From Corbicula japonica (lineage: Eukaryota; Mollusca; Bivalvia; Venerida; Cyrenidae), in NCBI GenBank assembly GCA_038501625.1, contig JAZAYU010001079.1, forward strand, positions 28,473 through 92,472: a stretch of 64,000 bases of DNA, in the 5' to 3' direction. The stretch's first letter is position 1, and each line of letters begins with the position of its first letter. The translations under genes were made by a program, and so were the position numbers. Shown piece after piece: positions 35,701 to 47,700 of this stretch. The notes under the pieces were generated by a model that did no database searches, was not told the DNA's origin, and was given only the letters and a program-made list of their open reading frames with translations.

Positions 35701-38700
35701 TGTCTCTGAACATCGTGTGAGGAATCAAATAATAACCCACAGTCGTCACAAGCTTGCGCTTTTTCTGCCATCGTAATTTCCTGTTCCGAGTTTTCTTCGA
35801 TGTGAACGGTCTGAACTCCGATTGACGAATGACCCGTACTTTCAGTGTAACGCTCTTTTATAGGGTTTTCCGTGTAGCCTTGCACCTGATTGGTCGAAAC
35901 TATTTTATTTGTGCCTTGCCAATTTATAGCGTTTTTCAGTCTGTCCTTTTCTGGCGTGAAAGGTTTCAAGTCCACAAGCAAATATCCGTAAGGGTCTTTT
36001 GTAGCCTTGGCAAAGACTTTCTGGAATTTCTCTGTATTGCCCGGGTACATCTGTCTGGCCAGTGTCATAACTGCTTGTCGGTCCACCGGATTATCGAACA
36101 AAACCAGATAATGACAGTTTCTTCTTTGTGTCGGGTCCTTGTTGCCGAATAAGTTCTGGTTAATAGAAATTACAGATAGAGATCTGTGGTGGGACCCCTC
36201 GGTAAATAAGTCGGTGATCCGTTTGTCCTTGCCTGCCTCGCAATAGAGGTCATCCAGAACAATCAAATTGTTGACGTTGGAATCGAAGAAGTCATCGTCT
36301 TCTAAATCTGAGGGTATGCCTTGAATAAACTCCACACTAGGCCAAACGAGCCTTTGAATGTCATCGTACAAGGGTTGCCACCGTTTGTAAAGCCACAATA
36401 TTCTCTGCATCGTAGGCTGAATCCATCTGTCATGATGTTGCAACAGCTCTTTCAAAAATGTGGTTTTACCACAGGCCGTCGGACCAGATACCATCATGGT
36501 AAAAGGATGGTAGAAAATCATGTCAGTTGCGCTGTTGCATGTATGTGGTGGTGGTGGTGGTGGTGGTGGCACACCTATCGTCTGTGGTGGTGGTGGTGGT
36601 GGTGGTGGTGGTGGCACACCCATCGTCTGTGGTGGTGGTGGTGGTGGTGGTGGTGGTGGTGGCACACCCATCGTCGGTGGTGGTGGTGGTGGTGATGGTG
36701 GCACACCCATCGTCGGTGCTGGTGGTGGTGGCACACCCATCGTTCCTTGAGTTGATGATGGTTTCACGCCATGTGGGGGTTCTGAAGTATTCCTGTGTTT
36801 GGTTCGGTTATGCCGTAACATGGCATCTCTTCTGGAAAATGTTTGGTCACAAGCTGGGCACTCATACATGTTGACCCCTTTAATGCTGGATACTAAATGA
36901 TGACTGCGTATAAACAACAGTACTTATATCAGTTTACATCGTGCTCGAACAGAGGTTGACCAATCAGAATACAGCTTAATGGCACAACCAGTCCCTCTTG
37001 CTTTCTTAAATATTCTAGGTTTTGTCTTATCTTATTTCAGTAGGCTGCAGATCGCTTTGAAGTGAACATCTTGCGCTTTATAAGGATTTTATTCGTTATT
37101 TAACAGTAAGTTGCTTCGTAGTCTCGCCTGACATATTTGTAGTCTCGCCTGGCTTTTCTCAGTTCTGGTAACAAATTAAAACATTAACTAAATTCGAATT
37201 TCACTCATGCTTTATACACTTATATTTAAGAAAGTGACAACTATTATTTAAGGAATTTCGTTCCATGTCTTAACATTTATATATCCCCGACTACTTTTTA
37301 AATTAAGCAATAAAACTATTCACCGGTATTGCGGTATGAGTGATCAAAAGCGCGGCACCGTTTGAGCGGTGACAATTAATAGGTAACCAAACATGAAGTA
37401 ACGAGAAGGTTTAAAAATTCGTCGTCTTGATTTTACGCCGTAACGCGTTTACCACCTTAATACAGGTGTTTTATCAATATTATTTCAGTATCACAGGGAC
37501 CACCGACCAGTAAACATCGCTTTGTAATCTACTAGCTGACGAATTCATTTGCTTTAAAAGACATAAAAAGGTAAATACACGTTTAAACTTGCCACGCTTT
37601 AATGCGCATGCGTGAACCAATACTTCAGTAGTAAAATTTCATTTAATCGCTGACAGTTGAAGTGTGCGGACCATCAATTTAACAAAATAGCAGACGATAA
37701 AATTCATGCTCTGACATGTAATCTTGTTAAACATATAAAAGAAAGATGTTTTATCACTTTTTCAGTATAACCGAGACAACCGTAGAGTACGCATCACTGG
37801 TTTAGGACAGTCAGCAGACGAAGTTTAATATTCTCACAAAGCTGAGGGCACAAGGCATAGGTAAAAACTTTAAACTCTTTTTGCGTTAACCAGTATTTCA
37901 GTAGCAAAGGTAACGCTTGTCGTTCATATAACAGCTAACTGGCAAAGTGTACTAACCGTCAAACGAGCAGACGACTCTTTTTACAATTTAATATAGGCTT
38001 TAAAAGGTCTGATTTAAATCAGGCATTGAAGTATACCGTAGTAAATTACTGCCGTATAGTTTAGCGTAACTTGATTTAACTTCATTTAACCAGAACTTAT
38101 TAATAATTATTATCTTATTTAAAGGTACTTTAAACACAAATAAAGTAAAAACCTGCTACAATAATAAACGCGTTGTGTAGCCATTGCCCAGTTACTCTTT
38201 AATATATTTCAATTTCTGAAGGAGTGAAGATTTCTGAAGTAATTAGTACTTCATGACTAGTACTTTTCTGATCGGGTACATGTAGCAAGGTATGTCGACG
38301 ACTAATTTATATTCATTTTTCAGTCAAATATCATGGCTTACAACTGCCCAGAGTGCGAATTTTCTGCCGACAGAAAAAGTATCCTGCTTCACCATCAACG
38401 TACTTTAAATCATTGGAGATGTTGCCGTTGTCATATATGCGGGGCAAGATTCACAAGAACGGCTAACTTGGATAGACACATGGAGAACCACAACAGTGCA
38501 AATAATGTTCGGTGTCAAGAATGTGGAAGAGCATTTAGCCGTTACGACAATCTTACACGGCATTTACGTGAGAAACACCAGATTGGAGGAGGACATAAAA
38601 GAGCAAGGGAAGACGTCAACGATACGGGCCCTGCTAAAATATTGAGGAAAGAAGATGACCCACGGCAGTTTTATTCGATCAGAAGGATTAAAGAGCAACG

Positions 38701-41700
38701 CATCGCAAAATTCAGAACCACATCTACGAGCTATCAAGTGACATTCAGAGACATAGAGGTGACAGATGATGTTTTGTCAACTTTAAAAAGACTGTTTACT
38801 GCCATACTTGCGGAGCTTACTAAGGGTACAAAATCAAAAGACATGGTACGGCTCACTGTGCAAAGTCCGTCGCTGGACTATCCAGTTGTGTTGAGATTCA
38901 TGACGATACCTGAACTCACGGTCGATCGATTTATGGCCGAAATCGAACGTGTCCTACAATCTCATGAGGAGTTTGTCATCGACGAGTCTTTAATCTTCGA
39001 AGTCACACTGGTAGACATGCCCAACGGAGGATCAAGAAAAAGGTGTAAATTTATAAACACAAATAAATTTTTGGAGAACAAGAAATGTATCCTTCGGATT
39101 CAAAATGACGACGATCTGTGTTGTGCCAGGGCCATCGTTACTGCAAAAGCTCGGTTGGATAGACACGAGAAATGGAATAGCATTCGAACAGGAAAATCGG
39201 TACAAGAAACAATGGCAAAAGCTCTTCATGAAGAGGCCGGTGTTCCCTTCGGAATCTGTGGCATCGAAGAAGTGAAAAAGTTTCAAACTGTTATGAAAGA
39301 CTACCAGATTAACATAATCTCACAGGAACATTTTAATGGTATTATTTACTTCGGACCGGAAGCGGAGAAGAAGATTTATCTTTTCTATCATGACAATCAT
39401 TATGACATTATCACAAGTATGCCTGCTTTTTTGTCAAGGAACTATTATTGCACAAAATGTAATTCCGGATACGACCACAAGTTAGATCACAAATGTAACA
39501 ATGTATGTCACTCGTGTCGTAAGATACATGAAGAAGTTGAATCAGAGTGGTTGCACTGTGATGAATGCCGGCGGTTCTTTAAAGGTCAAGAATGTTTTGA
39601 TCTTCATCTGGCTACTACTGCAAAAGGAAATTCCACGTGTAAATCGATTTACCGATGTACTGAATGTAGCAAAACGGTTAACAAAAAGATCGACAAAAAT
39701 CACAAGTGTGGGCAAATCTTTTGCAACACCTGTCAAGGTTTTTTTCTTGACCCGCACCGGTGTTACATGATGCCTGAGGATCAAGCTGAACAAGAAGATA
39801 TGTCGATAGAAGAGGAATTAATACATGAGACAGAAAATGCCAAAACGTTTTTATTCTTTGATTTCGAATGCAGACAAGACGATTTAGTTCAGTGTGACAC
39901 TGGATATAAGCCAGATGTTTTTGGAAAATGTATTCACTGTATGAAATCCTCTTGTGGTTCTTATGAACACAAACCTAACCTCTGTGTGGTACATAAGGTG
40001 TGTACAATTTGTATGGATAAAGAAGAGTTTTGTGAGAACTGTGGGCAGCGAGAGCATGTGTTTCGTGGCGAAGATACATTGAATGAATTTTGTCAGTGGT
40101 TGTTTTCCGAGGAAAATTTTCAGACAACGGTGCTTTGTCATAACTTTCAAGGCTATGATTCGTACCCCATATTACAGTACTTGTACAGGCACGGAATCCT
40201 TCCCACCATTGTACCTAATGGTGCCAAAATCATGAGCTTAACTGTAGAATCTTGCAAAATCAAAATGATCGATTCAATCAACTTTTTGCCTTTGGCCTTA
40301 GCGAAACTACCCGCCATGTTTGGCTTTGAGGAATTGAAGAAAGGTTACTTTCCCCATTTGTTCAACAAAAAAGAGAATCAGTGTGCTATCTTAGACGGAC
40401 TACCCGACATTAATTACTATGCACCTGACGGTATGAAGATTGATGACAGAAACAAGTTCATGACGTGGTACGAGACTCACAAAAACGACCGCTTTGACTT
40501 TCAGGAAGAGCTTTTAGCTTACTGTAGATCTGATGTTGACATTTTGAGGCGTTGCTGTTTGAAGTTTAGGGAAAACTTTATGGACGTGACGGGTATAGAC
40601 CCCTATGAAAAATCTATTACCATTGCATCGGCATGCAACTTGGTATTTAGGACCAATTTTCTTCAATCCGAGACCATTGCATTAATTCCACATCACGGCT
40701 ACAATCCAAAACAAAAGCAGTCAGTAAAAGCGCTTCAGTGGATCAAGTACTTGTCAAACATTCAGGGAAATAAAATCCAGCACGCTAGAAATGGCGGTGA
40801 AATGGCAATTGGACCGTACTTGGTAGATGGCTATTACGAAACAGACAGTGGTGAAAAGGTGGTGCTAGAATTTCACGGGGACTTCTGGCATGGGAACCCA
40901 CAGAAATATTCCAGAACTACTATCAATCCTGTCAGCCAACTCACAATGGGAGAACTATACGAAAAAACTCTGGAGAAGAAAACATATCTAGAAAATCTTG
41001 GATATATTTACAAATCCATCTGGGAATCGGACTTTGACCAACAGTGTAAAGAAAACCATGACATGAGAGAATTTATCGAAACCTTAGACATGGTGACACC
41101 CCTTGAACCGCGTGATGCTTTTTACGGCGGACGGACTGAAGCCTATACATTGTACAAAGAGTCATCGGCTAGTGAAGACATTGACTATTATGACGTTACT
41201 TCTCTGTACCCTTGGGTCAACAAAACGGGGAAGATCCCATTGGGTCATCCCGAAATCATAACAGAAAACTTCAAGTCATTGGAAAATTACGAGGGCCTTG
41301 TCAAATGCAAAGTTCTTCCACCGAGAGGTCTGTTTCACCCCGTTTTACCGAGCAAGGTGAACGGAAAATTGCTGTTTCACCTATGTAAGACGTGTGCCGA
41401 ATCCCACCAGCAAACACCTTGTCAACATACAGACAAGGAAAGAGTCTTTATCGGTACTTGGGTCATTGATGAGGTCAGAAAGGCCATAGAAATGGGGTAT
41501 CATATCGTCCAACTGTACGAAATTTGGCATTTTAATGAGATTTCTAGGTACGACCCAGAGACCAAGGAAGGTGGATTATTTACGGAATATGTCAACACCT
41601 TCCTTAAAATCAAACAAGAAGCGACTGGGTGGCCCGATTGGTGCAAGACTGAGAAAGACAGACATGACTATATCGATCTTTATGAACAAAAAGAAGGCAT

Positions 41701-44700
41701 CCGCTTAGAGTACCATAAAATAAAAAAGAATTCTGGCCTAAGGGCTTTAGCTAAACTGATGTTAAACTCGTTCTGGGGGAAATTTGGCCAACGTTCCAAT
41801 ATGCAGCAAGTAGATATTGTTGACGATCCAGCGATATACTTTGACAAATTGACATCAGATTGCGAAGAGGTCACTGCGGTCAATTTTGTATCCGAGGACG
41901 CTGTTGAAATGCGTTGGAAATACAAAGAGGACTTTGTAGAAACCAGTACAAAAACAAATGTAGTTATTGCCGCTTATACTACCAGTCAAGCGCGTTTAAA
42001 ACTCTTTTCGTATCTGGAATTTCTTGGACCTAGAGCATTGTACGCGGACACAGACTCCGTCATTTTCACCACTCAACAGGGAGAAACAAAACCACCCCTG
42101 GGCGATTTTCTAGGTGATCTTACCAATGAAGTACCTAAAAACAATATAGACACCTTTGTCACTGGAGGACCCAAAAATTACGGCTATACCTTAAAAAGAC
42201 CTGATAAAGATGGAACAATAACTCATTTTAAAGTAAGGGGTATTACTTTGAACTTTAAAAACATGTTAAATGTCAATTTCAATGTCCTAAAAGAGTTTGT
42301 CACAAAACGCCCCGACGCGAAGGTCTCTGTGGTTAATGCTCATAAAATCACCCGAGACAGAAATAATGCTCAGCTGCTCACAGTTTCAGAACAAAAAGAG
42401 TATAGGTTAGTGTTTGACAAAAGGGTACTCATGGAAGGATACGTTTCATACCCTTACGGATTTTAGATAAATAGTTACATTTCATTATACGGAACTGCAT
42501 AGGTCTGTAAATCAATATACGTTTTTACTCAATCATGTACGGTTCTTTTGTTATTGTATTTGTTGTGTTAATAACTGTATGTAATTTATTAAATATCATC
42601 TGATGAATATCATTGTATCTTTATCCAGCATTGTGTTAGTATTTATAATAAAAATATATACACAATAGGTCGTTGTTGTTTTTTCTTTTTTAAATCACCT
42701 GGGTAAATATATGGTTAAAAAATACCATCCCAAGTCTACGCCAAACTAGTGTAGACACGACCGGTTTTTCTGTTTAATAGCCGACATGAAAGAAGAGGTG
42801 GATGTTTAGAATTGATTACCTAAACGTTAAAGATAAATATCGACTATTTACCCGTCACCACAGTAAACATTTTAACCACTTCTACATTCAATGATAACAT
42901 ATTAAATGGTAAGCACAGTCGTGTGCCGTTACGCCTCGTTCGTCACTTAGCCACACGTTTTATATAAGTAGCAATAGTCTCTGTCCGAGTGGGAGATACA
43001 GACGGTTATCTTTAGCTTTGTGCTTTATAAAGTAACAGTGCAAGTTTAACTCTGGGTTGTCGTCTGCTGTCAGAATAGGTAGTGCATACTCTGGCAATCA
43101 ACGTTAAAAAAAATACTATCGCAACGTTCTTTATCATTTAAAAAAAGAAATAGACTATTTTGATTGGTCCGTTATGTAAGCGTGTCAAAACATGTTAGCG
43201 TCGGTGGGATACCTACAGCTATATTTAGTTTATGGGTTTTTACATCGGAATACCCATACCCTTTATTTCATCGGAGAGAGAGAGAGAGAGAGAAGAGAAA
43301 GAGATCCTATAACAATGACTATTTTCAGGTTGTTTAATATAATACAAAGAAGACCATTTAGGTTTTAACGTTACTTTCAAACACTACTTGACAAATCTGG
43401 TTTCCCAATGGGTTAAATATAGATAGATATTACACAACAAGGTGAAATGTGCGACGTTATTACACGGTCTATGTAATAAGACTCCACAATCCAAGATTTA
43501 TATAGATTATATATAAGGTAAATCTCCAGAAAAGAACTTGTTTCTCACAAAAAAGTTATAAATGCTGGGAACCCAAGCTATATATAGACCTCAAAACTTG
43601 ACTCCTCCAAACAGGATGACGTCATTCATATAGAATATATAGGGTGACCTAGATCTGAAGAGATGAGGTTAACTACTAATATAATTCAATGATGTCCTGC
43701 TCTGCATCTATATGTCCGCTGCAAGTCTACTAATGCAGCGAATATAGACGCTGGTCTGTCTTCAAGTCTGCTCGTGCAGCGATTGTAGACTCTAGTCTGT
43801 CTACAAGTCTATCCATGCTGCGATTGAAGACTCGGGTCTGTCTACATGTTTGCCCATGCAGCGTAGGTAGACTCTGGTATGTCTACAGGCTTATTATGAT
43901 AATTTAAATTTGAGATTAATTTTATTATTAAAAAGATCTCATCCTTATATTATCTTGAATTATCATCATTTTTAATGTGTATATAATAACATTGTTATAA
44001 AGAAAAAAAAACAAATACAAACTAAATTATCGATTCAATTCTTATATTGAATTTTAAACTCCTATCAAAGACTTAAAGCGAGCATTCATATCACGGCCTT
44101 GTTTTTTTTTTTTTTTTTTTTTTGGTAATGGAACAGCTGATGGAACAGCCTCATTGACGACAAAAAGAATTACGTCACTGCAAAACTGGCGTTGATAGCT
44201 AACTTTTAAGGTAAAATATCTGAACAACTAGTTGATTTATCGAAAAACGGTTTGCGGATTCATGTGGGAGATATCGTCAATTAATAACCTACCAAATTTC
44301 ATAAAGAAATTCAAAAATTCGCAGTGTCGCGTTCCACCTTAAACGTACGTGTTCGTCCACGTCACGTATTCTTAAAGTTCGTGGGCGGATGTTGTGAAAG
44401 CCGTACATCTCGAACCAAATGCAACATAGAAACGGTTTGAAGAAAGACCTAAGTGCAAGATTGTGGTCAATATTCAAACTGAACCCATTTGTAAACGTTC
44501 CATCTAAGAATATAACAAATATCCATGACTACTAATGTGAAAAAACTGTTAAGGTGATATCATTTGTCACAATATTCTGTTAAAGTGGGGAGGAGTGTGG
44601 TGACATATTTTCATAAAATTCATCTTATTTAATAATTATAAATCTTCTTATTACTTCAGATATCAACTATAGGGCATATACATGTTACAGGTCAATCAGG

Positions 44701-47700
44701 AATTATAAAAAATTAGAAATATGAAACATTTTTTCTCACTGAGTGTAGCCTTATTGCCGGGAGTCCAAACTTCCAAATTATCCACTATAGTATTAAACTA
44801 CAGTCACAGGAAGGTTGTCTATATCAAGGTTAACAATGTCTTAGAATTTAGTTCGATAAACTTTACTAGAACAATAGTTATAAACAATGGAAACATGAAT
44901 GTCAAATTTTCCTTTTGTAGTCACTGGGGAGAAACATGTTTTGCTATTGTTCTAGTACAGTTTATTGAACTAAATTCTAAGACATTGTTAACCTTGATAT
45001 AGACAACCTTCCTGTGACTGTAGTTTAATACTATAGTGGATAATTCGAAAGTTTGGACTCCCGGCAATAAGGCTACACTCAGTGAGAAAAATTGTTTCAT
45101 ATTTCTAATTTTTTTATAATTCCTGATTGACCTGTAACATGTATACATGGTATATGCCCTATAATTGATATCTGAAGCAATAAGAAGATTTATAATTATT
45201 AAATAACATGAATTTTATGAAAATATTTCACCACTTTCCTCCCCACTTTAACAGAATATTGTGACAAACGATACCACCTTAAATAAAAAAAATTATAATC
45301 TACTTTTTAAAAACATCTTATTGAACTATTTTATATCATTTAAAATATATAAGCCATAAAATAAGCGATTTTTACCGTCAGGCTTAATAATTTTAAATCC
45401 AGTGGTTGTGTCACCTGCATCCATACTTTCCTTACAGTTTCTGAAGATTTCTGTAAGATATCAGAATTTTAGAAAATGTTAAACATATCAGAAAACACAA
45501 CTGCATTCAAACACAACAAATCAGCCTCGATCTGGGAAAGTTCTGTCTTTTTCGGTTTTTGATATTTTTAGAAGTTTTTACAGCACGGCTCAAATTAAGA
45601 AGTAGCAAAGACTGTGCATGTATATAAACATTTTGAGATTATCAAAGCATATGTAAAATATAGTACAAAAGTATGTTGACATATAACTGCCAGCACGTAC
45701 GTATCATTTTCTATACAACTTTCACGAAAATATTTAGGTTTTTAAGTTTTCTTTATTAAATTAAAAATAAAGTATTTCATGAAATAGCAAATACCTTAAC
45801 ACGTAATTCTGCTAATAAGTGCGCTGAACTTACACAATTTAAAATATTTTTTAATGAAAAATATTGAAAAAGTAAATAATATTTTCATGAAACCAGATAA
45901 TTACATCGTATCCATGAAACAAGATATTTTTTCACGAAACCAAAACATATTTCAAGAAAGTTGAGTTCCCACTGTCGATCCGATCAACTCGATCAAGCCC
46001 GATCAAGCGATCGGGTACTGGTCTGGCTCGGTCGGAATGAGTGATCAGGAGAAGTCGGAAAGGTCTAGCTTGGTCGGCATCGATCGGGCTTCCTACCCGA
46101 ATTTTTTTGACATGTCAAAAATATTCGAGTAGCGATCGAGTAGCAAAGTGGTCGAGAAGTCCTCGGGAAGCAATCGTGTATTGGTCGAGTAGAAAATCGA
46201 GTTGTTCGATAAGGAATCGTGTAGAGATCTAGTTTGGTCGAGTTGACATCATTTACCCGATCTGTACCCGATCATCTCGACTTCTACTCGAGTATTATCC
46301 GATCGCAACCCGATATACTCGACCTTTTTTCAAACTTGTGTCCAGATTAACTAGACTGCTACTCGACTGCTACCCGACCACACCCGATCATTTCCCGATT
46401 GCTGTTCGACCATACACGAGCTAGACACTATTTATATGTAAAAATCTGAAAAAAAAAACCACTGAAAAAACGGAACAGTGTTAGAAATGAAATTAAAATT
46501 AAAAAATGCAAACAAATATATTGGGAAAAAAGAAAAAAAGAAAAAAAAGACAAAAGACAAAACTCCCCAGACTTTTAAAAGTTTCGGTACACGACCTTCT
46601 ACGACCCAAGTACGACCATGTCGATCTGGTCGGGTGAAGATCTGGCAGCGATCGAGCACAGGTCCAGTTGGTCGAGCTGAGGCCTTGTAAAGGTCGGGAT
46701 GATCGAGCGGAAATCGGTAAGATGGTCGGGTTGACGTCGTGAAGGTGTCGTAAATAATCGTGTGCAGGTCGTGTGTGATCGACTAAGAAGTCGTGTATAC
46801 GGCATTAGTCGAGCTTGGTCGGGCTCAGTCGGAATATTTAGGGGATCGGGATGATCGAGTTGATCGGATCGGCAGTGAGAACTCAGCAGAAACCAAATAA
46901 TTTCCAATCATTCATTCGGCAAGCATTACTGCTTGTCGTTTGGTTAATAGAGTAGCGCTATTACTTCATTCCAATTATCATCTGGTTTTTTATTATTAAT
47001 TAAATACACTATGCTGGTGTTAAAGAAGAAATAATTGTAATTTTCATAAATTTAGATTATCTTAAGAGAAAGATGGAGAAAAAGTTATTGTCCCGTGATG
47101 GGACACTTTAATATGTCAACGTTAAAACTCCAATCACAGTAATGTGAGTATACAGATAAAACAAGAAAACAATATGCAACTTGAATATAACGTCTAAATG
47201 TAAGATCACATAATATTTTGTTTATAAGAATACGGTAACGAATGATTGATTGATTGGTCACACCACTCCGCAGGAACAAAGTAAATCCCTTATAAATAAA
47301 CTGCGGAATAAAACCACACCGCGGGACGACGTCTAGACCTTATAAATAAACTGCGGAATAAAACCACTCCGCGGGAACGAAGTCTAGCTCTTATAAATAA
47401 ACTGCGGAACAAAACCACTCCGCGGGAACGAAGTCTAGCCCGTATAAATAAACTGCGGAATAACACCACTCCGTGGGAAAGAAGTCTAAAACTTATAAAT
47501 AAACTGGGGAATTAAACCACTCCGCGGGACGAAGTCTAACCCTTATAAATAAACTGCGGAATGACACCACTCCGCGGAAAAGAAGTTTAGCCCTTAAATT
47601 GCGGAATAACACCACTCCGCGGGAACGTAGTCTAGCCCTTATAAATAAACTGCAGAATAACACCACTCCGCGGGAACGAGGTCTGGCCTTTATAAATAAC

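Larger units (their letters stand above)
32854..43677. mobile_element. Compact Polinton/Maverick-type transposon (10.8 kb), no capsid genes found
   Basis: The element is bounded by about 546-bp terminal inverted repeats that begin AGTAGTTAACCTCATC and end with its complement ...AACTACT, and by a 6-bp duplication. It carries integrase and ATPase genes leftward and a family B DNA polymerase rightward, with a 1.46-kb non-coding centre. Polintons replicate with their own protein-primed polymerase and insert through a retrovirus-like integrase. Known members are usually 15-20 kb and also encode capsid proteins and a cysteine protease; neither is visible here. All three reading frames are intact and the repeats are nearly identical, so insertion is recent. 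The element lies in intron 2 of the FReD gene. Confidence 0.92.

Noticed and set aside
36321..36874. Gly-, Val- and Trp-rich frames on the plus strand
   Set aside because: They are the complement of the proline tracts and P-loop region of the ATPase gene on the minus strand.
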